DNA of 64,000 bases from Lentinus brumalis. Its lineage: Eukaryota; Basidiomycota; Agaricomycetes; Polyporales; Polyporaceae. The DNA lies in the NCBI GenBank assembly GCA_001792895.1, contig MARA01000005.1, positions 2,232,001-2,296,000 on the forward strand, read 5' to 3'. The notes beneath the pieces were generated by a model. The model did no database searches, was not told where the DNA came from, and saw nothing but the letters and a program-made list of their open reading frames with translations. The position numbers and the translations under genes were made by a program. Below, piece after piece: positions 43,531 to 55,450 of this stretch (its first letter is position 1; each line of letters starts with the position of its first letter).

Positions 43531-45566
43531 TGAGTGTTGTGTTCACCTGTCCTCTGTGGCTGTGATTCCAATTCTCTCCGCCGTGATGTGGCTGCCGGAT
43601 GTTGATCAGCCGTTGAATACACAGCTGAACTGGAGGAACTACGTATGTACAAACTTGGAAATCGATTGCGACGTCCTTGGGCCGCGGGCGCAGGAAGCTT
43701 GAGCTTATCCCGCCGCTCAGCGCGGGCAGGACGCCACCGGTGCTACCTGCGGACGTTTCTTTGGTCTGTAGGCTGTGACATGAGGCGAGGCGGTGGCGGG
43801 CTCGTACGTCGAGTGGGAAGAGGACGTGATACATCGATGTTGTGCACATGGCCGCCGAGGATAGACTCGACGCTACTCTCCGTTGGGGAGTGCCCAGATA
43901 TTGCGAGTGAGATCCCCAACGAACCGCAAATACATATTGCTCTGATCGCCCAGTCCGGCTGGGCTCCGAAGTTCATACTAGTAATGATATTGCATCTTGG
44001 TCATGGCGATGGATGTTGCGAACCGTTGTGGAGCGCTGCGACAGGTACCCTCGCAGTAAGTACTTACCTTACGCGGCGTCGCGGTTGGCGCGATCTGCCA
44101 CTGGCAGAACGCAGTCCCAGTATATACGATCTCGAGGAAGGTTATGGTGCATATATGTATGCGCTTGTGCTTGAACGGTTCGGAAGATATGTTTGTCCAA
44201 TGTTCAGCAATATTGAGCGGTGATGTCGAGCTGATCAGATGAATGTCTTCTGTGTTGCATGATGATGATGTCAGAAATCAGGCCCTTCTCTGTGTGGGAG
44301 AATTGTGTTTGTCGGCCCCCGAGGTTGTTGCCCCAACCCGTTCCCCAGGAACCTCGCTCCGTAAAGACCGCCTTGTACGGAACCACACGCTAGTCGCCAT
44401 ATCAACGGTATGTGAATCATCCTCGGGAAGGATGCCCTCTGATGACCTACTAACTTCCCTGATTCGACGATGGAACCCTCAAACCACTCGAGGACACCTG
44501 TTTCAGTTTTCTGAAAGGCGCTGCTCGATGCGGACGTGGCACGGGGACATGAAAGAGAGTTCGAAGCGTTCGCGAGCGGCCCCGGGGGAGATACAAGGGG
44601 CGTTGACGGGAACAGAAGAAGACTCAGGACTGCGAACTTGCCGGGGAATCGGTTGGCCGGCGGGCGCACTGACGGCATGCGAGTGGTAGCGCGGAGAGAG
44701 AAGTATGTTCTGTGTCTGTCCGCATATTCTCAAGGCTACGTGCTTGCGCCCCGCCAAGGGACGACCCGCGATGGCTGGTTTCACGTCGGAGATGGGAGGC
44801 TTCACATGGGATCCCTTCTAGGCTGCGACAGAGTTTGCGGTCGCACCAGGTCTCAGCGGTCTGCACATGCGCGTACCCAGGTGCTGCGGATAGAGGCTTT
44901 GCGCCTGGTGCAGACGATGGGGGTAGTGCGACGGCAGGTGTCGGGGTTCCGGGTGCAGGACGTCAAGGATTGGCGTTGACAAGCTGCGACGTGCAGAGCC
45001 CTGGGGAGCAGGGCGGAGATGCGTGAAGAAAACTCCGGAAGTACCTTGGGTGATGGTGGCCGATGCTGGCAGCTAATTCTGCTTGGCCGCCTGGGCATGT
45101 CGGCAGGCCGGAGGGCGAGAAGACAAGAACGGCGATTGCGCCCGCAGAGACTCCCACCAGGACCAGGACCAGGACCAGGTACGCTGAGGGTGTCTACGCG
45201 AGGTCCGTCGCGGACTGCGTGTATGCGCACCGACTGCACAGAGGTTAAGCGACTTCAATAATGTGGGTATGACGAGGCTGCAGCGTAAACAAGCAAGCAG
45301 AGTGGCAGCAACCGATCGCGATCGCAGTGTGGGGAGCCCGAATCGGGGAGCCGCCGGGTGCGCTGCCGGAGCGGGAGATTGAGAAGGATCAGGGCGAGAC
45401 GCTCCCAGTTCAGAGCCCTCGTCGAACAGAAGAGGACCGCGCTGGTTATGGGAATGCCTCGCTGCCCCTCTCTCTCCCTTTCACTTTCCTTCAAGTACCG
45501 TGGCCCGCGCGCATTTGCCCCCTTTCCGCCCGCCCTCCCCGTCCTCGCCCCCGCCGACCTGGCGAC
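43531..45566. other. 2-kb region without recognisable genes
   Basis: Open frames of 60-190 codons lie on both strands. The one at 43645-44223 and the one at 44536-44979 (with TTRDGWFHVGDGRLHMGSL) read somewhat protein-like, but no family can be supported. A (CCAGGA) tandem repeat of about four units lies at 45154-45179. The last 100 bases before 45567 are C/T-rich and are the likely promoter and 5' UTR of the DUF6534 gene. Confidence 0.35.
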
Positions 45567-47698
45567 ATGCCCGCCAACTCCTTCTCCGCCCTCATCGACC
45601 TCAACGCCACATTCGGCGCGCTCTTCATAGGCTTCGGCGTGTCATGCGTGTCCGTCGTGTTCCCCGCTCGACCTCGGCTCCGCAAGGGCTAACGCGTACC
45701 TTCATTCACAGGGCCTTCGGCGTTCTCAGCATGCAGGCATACACCTACCTCAGGCGGTACCCGCTGGACGTGTGGTGGTACAAGTGCTTGGTGCGTCCCA
45801 CTCTCAATTCCACGCGCGTCCGTGTCGCTGAGTGCTGCGCGACAGGTCGGGGCTATATGGTCTGTATGCGAGCCAAGTCTCCGCTCGCGCCTGCTGACGA
45901 GAGCGCAGGGTACTGGAGCTTGTTGACCAAGCCTTTATCGGACATGCAGTCTACTTCTACGTCGTCTCGTGCGTACCGCGTCTCGCTTCGATCGCAGCTT
46001 AGACTGAACGAAGCATATTTCACAGTAATTGGGGAATGGTTACAGCCCTCCTCATGGCTCCGGTCTGGTGAGTGCACAGTGCTTCCTCGCCCGTTCGATT
46101 GTCCTGACGGTGCCCATAGGTCATTAGTTGTGAGTGAGAGTCTGCTTCGCCCGGCGCTTCGCCTCTGACCGTTATGCCGTTCCCAGCTGCAAGTTGCAAT
46201 CGGGGTGGGTCTCCTACATTATCGTCGCCGATATCCCCGCTCACGCGACGTTTACCCAGGCCGCCGTCGGTTGTATTGTAAAAGTGTACGTTCCACTCGG
46301 TGCCCCCTTGTCGTCGATCCTCACCTGTATCACAGATGCTTCGGCCTGCGCGTTTGGAGGTGTAAGTTCAATCACGCCTGAGTCCCTCTAACCCCGCTCA
46401 AACGTTTAAAAATAGTCAGCAAGCACAACATTCCTGTCACGATGTTGATTGTAAGTTTTCCGAAGATCCATTTCCCGACGTCCCCCTGAATTTTTGCCTC
46501 CGTTCAGATGCTCGGAGCGCTGGCCCAGCTCGGTGAGTCCATTCCCCGACCGCAATTACATCCTTACTGACGTCTACCTTCCCTGCAGGTTCTGCCTTCT
46601 GTGCGTTTGTTCCAATCGCTTCGATGAACTCCTGCTGACATGCGCCGCCACGTGCAGACTTCACCGTAAAAGCGTAAGTTCCTTTTGGTAGCGGGATCTG
46701 CGCTCTGGTCTGACTCGTGGGCACAGTAGCATCGACATCAAGTCGCTCGCGCAAGTTGGGGAGCTCAAGGTACGCATACATGTGCCCTTCTGCGATGGAT
46801 CGCGTGTCGAATCCTCGGACAGTTCATTGGCAGCATCGCACTGGGACTCGGCATGGCCACGGACGTCGTGACCGCTGCTGCCCTGTGCTGGTTCCTCCGG
46901 CATCTCAAGACAGGCTTCGCGAAGTGAGTTGCCGGCATGTGCTGCATGTAGAGTGGCGAGTTGAGCGCCCCGCAGGGATGACTCCATCATCAACAAACTC
47001 ACTGTCTATGCTATCAACACCGGCGTGATATCAAGGTACGTTTGCCCTCATGTGAACCGGTGTCACGGCCTGAGGCTCAATACTTTACGCAGTGCTATTA
47101 GTCTCAGCACTCTCATCCTAGTATGTCCTTCGTGGCGGCTGCTCCTCGCCACGTATTGACGCGCTCTTAGTACGACTTGATGCCGACAAACTTCATCTTC
47201 ATGGCGTTCTACTTCGTGCTCAGCAAAGGTCCGTGTCCGTGCCCGTGAGGGGGACGTCCATGCTTACGATTCCCCGCAGTATACGCCAACTCGTTCTATG
47301 CCGCGTTGAACACTCGGCGATCCGTTCGTGGTGTTGGGACGGAGAACGACCGCACGACCGTGCCGACGTTCCTCATGGTCGGGCAGACAACAACGTTCAA
47401 GAACGAAGCCCAGGACATTGAAGGCGGACCCATGTTCTCAACGGTACGCCTCACTCGGCCGCTGCTTGCGCAATAGCTAATTGTCGGTGTAGACCCTCCG
47501 GTCGCAATCGGAAGCCAGCGGGTTTTCCCCACGCGAGGTCCCCAGAGATCCAGTGAGTGTTCAGCGTGCAGGTACATATCCAGCGCTGGCGCTGACGGTC
47601 CGTCAATTCAGCCATTGGCAGCTATGCCGCCCATGCACTACCAGCGAGCGTACGACTACGACTACCCGAAGCCACAACAAGTCAAGTCGTGGTCGTGA
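45567..47698 (+). CDS. DUF6534 domain multi-pass membrane protein
   Basis: A member of an expanded Agaricomycete family of seven-helix membrane proteins with a C-terminal DUF6534 domain; roles are unproven. Exons, each short, read MPANSFSALIDLNATFGALF, AFGVLSMQAYTYLRRYPLD with VWWYKCL, ELVDQAFIGHAVYFYVVS, NWGMVTALLMAPVW, SGWVSYIIVADIPAHATFTQ, FSKHNIPVTMLI and MLGALAQL. The DUF6534 part is FIGSIALGLGMATDVVTAAA with LCWFLRHLKTGFAKDDSI, then INKLTVYAINTGVISSAISL, YDLMPTNFIFMAFYFVLSK and VYANSFYAALNTRRSVRG, the family's closing motif. A cytoplasmic tail ends QQVKSWS-TGA at 47696-47698. At least twelve introns, some flanking exons under 25 nt, so details of the middle are uncertain. The frame appears intact. 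Confidence 0.8.
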
Positions 47699-48877
47699 AT
47701 GTAAGTGCAAAAGGCGCACCCCGCGCCACCTCCGCCACCTCCGCCATCTCCAAAACACCACCCCCGGCATCTACACCGTTGTGATCTTGCCTACGTAGTC
47801 GACACTGTCGTTTTCCTGTCCCGCGTCTCCTCCTCCCCTCGTCGTTCCCGTCCGCATCCGTGTATCAACATAGCAAGCTGCACGCCCTGTCCATATTAGT
47901 ACATATATCGGTGTCTCCGTGCGCACCGTCGGACTTCCCACACACTACGCTCCTTCGCGCATCGCATGTACCCTATACGCTTTCTCCCTATTGTCCGCCG
48001 CTTCCCCGCCTCCATCCTCCGGCGGCGGCGTCGACCACCGACTATTCGATCTTCCGCAGTGTTCTCCGCCACTGCTTGTAGCCTCCACCCCGCGCCCCCC
48101 CATCCTGTCCAAATCCTCACCCCCTTGGACAATTCAACACATCGCTCTTTCGTCTTCGTCTCCGTAGTCGTCGCTTGTTCCGTTTTGTTCGTTTCGTTGT
48201 TGTTCGAGCTGTGGTGTACACCTAGTCCTACCTAGACTTCGCGTTCTCGCATCAGGCGGCCGTGTATCCTTACCCCTTCTTGTTGTTACCTACCTATTAC
48301 TTCTCCTCGCGGCCTCTTGCGCACGTTGTCCCTTCGTCGTCGCAAGCCTGGTGTTTGTCCATAATTGTTGTGATTCTGTCTTTGCTTCGGTGGTCTTCCG
48401 TGAGTCGATGTCTGCTCTGTTTGACGTGGTACTACGTCATGTTCGCTTTTCTCGTACCTCGCAGTGTATAGAATAGGAATACGACCTGCCGCGTCGCTCG
48501 TCATACTGATCATGATTCATTTGCGAGCAGCAGAAAACGCCTTGAATCCAGTCACAGTTAGCGGCTAGCAGGTGCTCCTCTCGAGTCTCGCCTCCTTACC
48601 AAGCTCCTCGTACGCAATTCCATAACTGGAGATACCGCAGACAGCGTCGCTGCACGCCGTCAGTCAGCGGCGCCCGCCACACGGGGACCGTGCGCCCTCG
48701 GTGCCCCAATATGGTCAGGCGCTCGGCGTTCAAGATGAGCTTAGGTAAGACGATCTCCGCCGTGAGTACGGCGGGACTAGAAAAGGAAATTCGCGCTTTG
48801 GAATTCACCGTCTATCTGGACATCTTCATTACGCTGAGGCGGAGCGATTATTCATGCGGTCTGGAGGGGCGGGAGGG
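47699..48877. other. intergenic; long pyrimidine-rich strand-asymmetric tract
   Basis: From about 47740 to 48400 the plus strand is strongly C/T-biased, starting with a CCACCTCCG-type repeat near 47728-47750. Open frames here are shadows of that bias. From 48560 to 48860 the composition is mixed; nothing is recognisable. This probably covers the DUF6534 3' UTR and the distal pirin promoter. Confidence 0.45.
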
Positions 48878-48885
48878 TATATAAG
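48878..48885 (+). promoter_or_regulatory. TATA box of the pirin gene
   Basis: TATATAAG sits about 175 bp upstream of the pirin ATG, directly after a G-rich tract, with no other start codon of a recognisable gene nearby. The placement fits a fungal TATA-type promoter with a 5' UTR of roughly 100-140 nt. Confidence 0.5.
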
Positions 48886-49058
48886 GGCGGCATGATGATG
48901 CAGATGTCCTCACAACCTTCACAAACTTGATCAGTTGTGACAACGCAAAGCTGTCTCTGAACGCGGCAATCCACTCCGCAAGAGCACTCCACATCCCCGC
49001 TGCACCTACTCTTCGACTTAACCACTTCCGCGCTTTTTCCTCCACCCCTATATCCGCG

Positions 49059-49958
49059 ATGAAGTTCGTTTCGCGTCCCAGCTCCGAGCGCGGCAATGCC
49101 GATCATGGCTGGCTGAAGACGTTCCATACGTTCAGCTTCGCCAGGTGAGCAGTTTCCTTCCTGAAAGAAAGGGAGGTGAAAGCTAAAGTTTACACATTCA
49201 GCTACTACGACGCGCAGCACGATCACTATGGCTGCCTCCGCGTCATCAACGAGGACCGCGTCCAGCCCAAGACTGGCTTCGGCACGCACGCACACCGCGA
49301 ATTCGAGATCTTCTCGTACATCGTGAGCGGCGAGCTCGAGCAGTAAGCACATCTCCCCTGTCCTGCGTGCGCGTTGTCACTGACTACCCACTCTCCTTGC
49401 AGCCGCGACTCGATGGGCAACGTCGAGGTCATGAAGCGCGGCGACCTGCAGATGACGTCCGCCGGGATAGGCATCCGCCACAGCGAGCACACGCACGGCG
49501 CCCAGCAGGTGCACTTCCTGCAGATCTGGAGCGTGCCCTCGACGCGCGGGCTCAGCCCCCAGTACTTCACGCGCCACTTCTCCGACGACGAGAAGCGGGA
49601 CCGGTGGGCGCACGTCGTCGCGCCCGTGGAGGCAGAGGGCGTCGTCGAGAAGCGCGAGGCGCCCGGCCCCGCCCCCGTGCACTCTCCCCTCGACCTGTAC
49701 GCGACGCTGCTCTCGCAGGGGAGGAAGGTGTTGCATGTGTTTGGGAGGCAGAAGGGATACATCCATGTCGTGCAGACGTCGGGGTACAACACGAAGGAGG
49801 CGAGCGGCGCGCATGTGCGGGTGTCGGGCACTGACGGCGGGCCGGTGGACTTGAAGGAGGGCGATGGCGCGTACATCTCGGCTGCGCCTGGGGAGGAGCT
49901 GGTGGTTGAGAACGTCGGGGACCGTGTCGCGGAGATCTTGCTGTTCGATCTGGAGTAG
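49059..49958 (+). CDS. pirin-family cupin protein
   Basis: Two-domain cupin of the pirin family; bacterial relatives act as quercetin dioxygenases and animal pirin is a nuclear iron-containing cofactor. Exon 1 gives MKFVSRPSSERGNADHGWLK with TFHTFSFA, then SYYDAQHDHYGCLRVINEDR and the metal-binding FGTHAHREFEIFSYIVSGEL. A second intron (from 49344 to about 49402) precedes RDSMGNVEVMKRGDLQMTSA and GIRHSEHTH, which adds the remaining iron ligands. The motif set H-x-H-x5-E plus HSE is complete. The C-terminal domain follows without an intron and ends EILLFDLE-TAG at 49956-49958. About 260 residues, usual for the YhhW-like branch. The frame is clean. Confidence 0.93.
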
Positions 49959-50212
49959 TAAGGCTTGCGATGTGCGGTGCCTTGGACTCTGCCTGTTTTC
50001 TGGATGTATCCATAGCTAAATTTCTTGTGTACCGGTCGAATAGATAGACCCCGTTTGAGCATGCTTCAGAAAGTGAGAGCCCGAGAGGACATTGCACACG
50101 TGATCGCGTGGTTTCGTGCGCGTTTGAGACTGGAGACGCGCGTTAACCGCGTTTCTTGCGCCCATCCACTCACATCGCGTGGTCACTCAGCGTCAGCCGT
50201 AACGCAGGTGGG

Positions 50213-52934
50213 ATGACGGCCGAGTATAGACTACCTAACGGGCTTCTGATAATCCTGCATCTGCATCTTCTGAACTACCCGCTTCAAGATGCGACAGGCT
50301 ACGATGAACGGTTGTTCGATCCCAGCCGCGGCATGCGCGACAGAAGCAAGGCAATGGAGGACATTACTCACTTCCTCGTCGGGAAGATAGAGGGCGGCAA
50401 GGAGCGTGTCAAGAGTGTGGGTGTTTTGGCCCTACTGTGCGTGGAACATACACTGACTCCGAACTACCTATAGATCTTGTCCACATATCCATGTTTGCAG
50501 CCGTCGGACACGACTGCCTACCGCATCGCCCTGTCCAAGTACCTGGAGACAATGCGGAACGCGATCGTGCACACCACCCACGCCGGAGATCCCAAGGGAA
50601 AGAAGCCTACGCCCTCGGATGAGGCTTCGGCGTGGTGGTGGAAGGACGTGGTCGTGCGCAAATCCATCCTGGACGAATGTTCAGGCGACCGGTGCGCGAT
50701 ACATCTGCCCGCCTTCCTGATCTCATGCAGCACACTGACAGTGATCGTCCCCCCAGGTTCGAGCGCTTGATGCTAGCGTTGTCAAGTCATGCCATCCTCA
50801 AGAACACCGCGAGGACATCGTCCCCGTTGCACCTCTCAAGCTCGCCCGTGAAAGATCGCGAAGTGCGTGCGGAATGAACACCGATCGCTTCATCTCCGTC
50901 TGCTGATCCTTGCCGTGATGTCATTGTCACCTGCAGAATGACCTCGATGCGCTATCGAGGGTGTACACGACGCGGCTCGAAGCGGCACAGAGCGCGAGGC
51001 TCAATTGGGAGCGAGCTGCAGCGAACCTTGTGCGGAGACAACTCGATCTCGAGCTCATTCGGGTAAAGCATTCGTGTTCTGGTCACCCCGGCTGCAGTCT
51101 GACCATTGCATGCCTCTCACCGTAGGGACGCCTGGCGGATCCCAAGCTTTCCGGGAGCTCCAAATACGACTCCTTGGAGACGAATAGGCTTCTAGCCCTG
51201 CGGGATTCTCGACAAAAAGACCTTCTCCGCGGACATTGGAGAGGCCGAGAAGGGCAGGCTGCGCTGCGGCTCATCACCCTGCTTGCGGGCCTGCTCGATG
51301 AATCTCCTGCGACGACAGTTGCACAAACTGCCGAGCGAGAGGACACAGGGGTTGAATCTCCACCGATCCCAATGTCACAATCACAAGTAAGTCACCAATC
51401 CAGCCTGCCACACGGACGTGTTAATCAATTAGCACCGTCTTGTCTGTCGCCCAGGTCGCGGACGAGGCATCTCCGCCGTTGCCCATCGCAGCAGCCCATC
51501 ATCCGGCACACCTCCATGCTCTGCGAGCAACGCTCTTTCCTGCGAAGTCTAAGGCCTCACATCATGCTGGCTCTGGTCAGACGGATGGCCCAGCATCTCT
51601 CCCGGTCTCACACGCGGTTACCGAGCGGCTCGCAGCCATAGACAAATTGAACATATCGCTGCAAACAGCCTTAGCCAATGCTCAGAGTATGCACGCACAA
51701 CTGCAACATCGACTGAGGAAAGCGAGAGCCAAAGCGGCATCGGCGCAGCCGGTCAAAAAGGCGAAGGGTGCCAGTGGTCAACTGCAGCTGGACACGAGCC
51801 TATGGAGTCCCAGGACCGGCAAGGGAGTCGACTTCAAGGTGGGTCAATCATCATACCGTCGCAGCCATCTCCTACTGATGAGCTTATGCACATATTACTA
51901 CTCATGACAATGTCCTCATCATTTGTAGAAGCTTGCGGACGACACTACGTTAGCGCAATTTGGGCTCGCAGGCCCTCCATCGGACAACGCCATTGAAGAT
52001 CGCATCGCACATATCCGCAACTCCCTTCTCCCTCCCTTCACCGCGGATCCCCTCCCATCATCAGACTCGGAGCCCGAGGCCCCTGCACCCCAGCCAGCCT
52101 CGCGGTTACATCAACCGTCCTCTCGCACGCAACTTGCTGCTCGTGGCCACAGCCGTGGGGTACCTTCTTCTTCCAAACTCTTGAAACCCGCGGAGAAGCA
52201 GCGTGCGCCGTCCGGCACAAAGCAAGTGCGCGTGGCGGATGCGCAGAAGGCTGCCCGGGCACCTTCCACCGCTATCTCGGGGAAAGGATCGTCAACCGCA
52301 AGAGCGAACGCGGCCGGTCGTAGGCTCTCGCGCCGTGCATCTGCAGCCAGGACCAGACGGTCGACGATGTTCGGGCGCGGTTCAGATGCAGACATTCTGC
52401 GTGTGAGTACCGATGCGTCCGTGCTCCTTGTAATTGCGCGCGTACTGAGAGACCCTGTGTACCGTACCTACAAAGATCGTTGAATCCGTGCAGGACCGCT
52501 CGGACTTGGAGATGGAAGATGGCACGGACCACGAAGAGCCGGTACATGAACCGCGCACCCCTCTCCCGCGCACGCCAGTCCGAAGCCAAACACAAGGCAC
52601 GCGCGGTATACTGCTGTCCAGCACGAAGAAGGACGGACCGCGACAGTCCTTCGACATCGAGAAATACGAACGAGTCGCCGTTCCTCGTCTCCCGAGTGCA
52701 GGCCTGCAGAGTGCTCGAGAGCTCGACGAGGAAGAGGACGAACGGATGTTGCAAGCTGGACCTGCAGAATACGCCGAGGACGACGCAGTCCTATTTCACG
52801 ACGATGACGTTGAAAACGAGGAGGCATACGAAGGCAACAGTATGACCCTGGCTGATATCTTGCTCCAAGCGGGCAATGCATCCATGCAGCTCTTAGGGGA
52901 AGACGAGTTGCAGGACATGTCCGATTGGGAGTAG
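50213..52934 (+). CDS. HAUS6: HAUS augmin-like complex subunit 6
   Basis: The augmin complex recruits gamma-tubulin to existing spindle microtubules to branch new ones. The N-terminal HAUS6 domain reads MTAEYRLPNGLLIILHLHLL, RLFDPSRGMRDRSKAMEDIT with HFLVGKIEGGKERVK, then YPCLQPSDTTAYRIALSKYL, ASAWWWKDVVVRKSILDECS and FERLMLALSSHAILKN. A helical stretch follows (YTTRLEAAQSARLNWERAAA, ETNRLLALRDSRQKDLLRG, AALRLITLLAGLLDES). The C-terminal half is basic and Ser/Pro-rich, likely for tubulin binding, then acidic, ending LLGEDELQDMSDWE-TAG at 52932-52934. At least seven short introns. The ATG at 50213 starts the conserved region directly. Only the N-terminal third is conserved enough for family assignment. 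Convergent with the eL37 gene. Confidence 0.85.
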
Positions 52935-53214
52935 ATACTGGACATCGTCCACATAACACCGTGTACCTCTATACTCGACTTCTTGCAGCTGAATGACGCA
53001 TTTGCGATGTATGATCCGAAAGGTGCATGCATAAGTGGGCATGGCATAGCGCATGTATTTTGTGCGGCGGGTGGCAGCTTGTGCCAGTATTGTGTAGCAG
53101 TATACAGGGGGACAAGACATATACGAGGGGTGCGATGCGAGACGAAGGGGAGCCACCAGCTCGTGCGGTACAGTCGATGAAGCGGGTCGTGCGTACGCAG
53201 ACGTTCAAGCCTCC
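52935..53214. other. short convergent intergenic region
   Basis: 280 bp between the HAUS6 and eL37 stop codons; holds both 3' UTRs, nothing else seen. Confidence 0.6.
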
Positions 53215-54001
53215 GTTGTCGTCTTGGTGCGCTTGACTGCGCGCGTGTTCTCCCTGCAGATGCAAACGGTCACGCACTGAGAACTGCAGACGTATTTGGA
53301 CAAACGCACCTGAAGCCGTTCTTGAACCGCCGGGAGACCGTCTTCAAGTACCGCATGCGACCAGTACCGGTCGTCTTTCTGCGCTTAGCCTTCTGGCCCC
53401 ACTCGTAAGACCGGAGCTTAGCACTCGGGTAGCCACACTGCGCGCACTCTGCATATACGCGTAAGCAGTTGCACACAAATTGATGGAATGAGGTGGCAGG
53501 GGGAGGGGGTTGACGGAGATGCGAAGTGGGAGATATTTTCAAACGGAGAACATACCCTTGTGCTGCTTGTGGAACGCACGGTTGCCACACCGCCTGCAGA
53601 GGGTGTGCGACTTCGTGTGCCTCTTACTGTAATTCGTAAAAGGTCATAAGCATCACACAAGAAACCGAGATCGTACTGAAGACGCACCCGAAGCTGGTGG
53701 TACCTATGTACCATCATCCGAAAGAACGCAGATCAGTCCCAACTCCAACAGCCCCCAAGCTACGCCGCACGAACCTTTCGTCTAAAGAGATTGACCAAGC
53801 AGATTAGCACAGGTGCCCGGAAGTTGTCAGAATGAGGATCTGCATGCCAGAGGACATTCCAGGCTAGGCGACCGTCATCCGAGACGAACCCATGCCATCC
53901 ACCCCTCCAAGTCCTCCAATCCGCCCAGTTCAATCCACCCACAGCATTTCAACAGCCTGGACGTCCTTCTGGCATGCAGCATACGGGCATAGACTCACCA
54001 T
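53215..54001 (-). CDS. RPL37: 60S ribosomal protein eL37 with a 7-nt micro-exon
   Basis: Zinc-binding structural protein of the large ribosomal subunit. My model has six exons: ATG alone (53999-54001), donor gtgagt; a 7-nt exon ACGAAAG (53775-53781); [36 protein letters not shown] with [22 protein letters not shown] through [15 protein letters not shown]; and [16 protein letters not shown] before TGA at 53215-53217. Joined, it starts [17 protein letters not shown], matching eL37 from other eukaryotes residue for residue at this end. The zinc site is CRRC plus CAQC. The total is about 93 residues, the family length. The N-terminal exons are inferred from the conserved MTKGT start and from legal splice sites. 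An ATG-only first exon is common in fungal ribosomal protein genes. Confidence 0.92.
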
Positions 54002-55450
54002 GGTGTCTTGAACTTGAGGGGGCCGGGTCGGATGTCTGGCGCAAACTGTCCACTATCGCCCAAAGCCACCGCGTCTCGCCCACGTGGCGGAGGCGCTGGT
54101 ACCAACTAGCGCTCGCATGGAACGCCCAAATCGTCCGAACTTGAAAGTTGACGACAATACTGCGTTGATACTGCGGTACTACTACTGGAGCTGTTCAGGG
54201 CACAACCTCTGGAGGGGAGATCAGCTATCTACGAGGCCTGTTGTTATCGCTCTGGAAGTCGACCAAAGTCTCGAGTCCGTTACTCGCCTGATCTACTGAA
54301 TTCGCGAAGTCTACTACAACACTCATCCTGCAGCGGCTCGACAGCTTGTGGCAGCTCAAATGCTGTACTCACAGAGTTTAGAGACTGTTAGGGCTGTTCA
54401 AAGTCTTCACGTCGACTGCCTCGCACGAGCGGGAAAGGGAAGCGATTGCATACTTGATAGCAACGTGAACTTACACTTGGGGAGTCTTGAATCTTCCGAG
54501 TCACTTCGCAGTGTTCACATCGGCCTGACATACTCAGTGACTCAGCAGGGCCTAGGGGACTAGGCGGTGGATGCTCGTAGAGATGCTCAGCCTTGCTTAT
54601 CCTTTCGATCCAAGTTACTCAAATGTTTCATTGACATAGATTTGGCCTCGGACATGTTTCGGCGCTGCAAACATCCTGAGTCGAGTCAGCACGGTAAACG
54701 TCGGGTTCTCACTCATCGTCGTACGATTTCTCGCCGACTCCAGCCTTCGCAAGCGTTTGTGGGCTAACATTTCACAGTGAGATGTACGACAGCTGTCTGC
54801 TCTTTGTAGGACCGCGCCCCTCTGAGTTGTCATATTGTTAAAAGCACGTCAAGCTATCGCCTCAAGCCCTCCTGTGCCGCGTGGAGAAGTCCGAAGGGAA
54901 CACGCTATCGTGAGTTTGCTGCATCTGCAGCGGGTGAACGGTGCAAGCACGGTACCTTCTGCTCACGGACGGATCTTGGACTGGAGGGATTGTTGTAGGC
55001 GACGGTCGCTACGGAAGGCCTTCTTCCATCCGCCACAACATCAACGCATGCTTGGCCGACCATGGCGTGCGTTGGCGAACCCATCCGGAACCTGAGGACG
55101 TCGCTCGATACGTTCAGGCTTCGTCAACAGGCTCGCGCGCTCTGGTCTAACTGTCCAACAGGGTTTAAACCTTCGTGATCTGACGTATAATAGGAATCCA
55201 GATCTGCCGTGCATCGCGTACGTGTAAGTTGACTTATGCGTTCTGTCTCTGATTGAAGACTGATTCGAAGTCGGACAAATGACCAGGGTGGTCAGCAGTA
55301 CGATCACGAGTCCCGCAACGCCCTGATGGCTTTGCGCCGCATTTCGCCCAGTTGTCGTTGTTGGCCTTGGCGTGCGGGAAACTGTCACAGTCGCCCGCTC
55401 GCGCGCTGCCCGGCTTTGTTTCGCAAGGATGGGAATCGGAGGGAAGTTGA
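54002..55450. other. region upstream of eL37 without recognisable genes
   Basis: The eL37 promoter must lie in the first few hundred bases, but no TATA or known ribosomal-protein motif stood out. Farther on, a plus-strand frame at about 54941-55150 (WTGGIVVGDGRYGRPSSIRH) and a minus-strand frame at 55041-55538 with one hydrophobic stretch (GVAGLVIVLLTTLVICP) remain unassigned. Confidence 0.35.

Noticed and set aside
44536..44979. Frame with DGWFHVGDGRLHMG, reminiscent of the AMP-binding enzyme motif DGWxxTGD
   Set aside because: The match is a few residues only; no other adenylation motif lies upstream or downstream in any frame.
49367..50097. Overlapping open frames on both strands of the pirin gene (up to 278 codons on the minus strand)
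   Set aside because: The pirin frame is fully conserved and explains the region; the others come from its high third-position GC.
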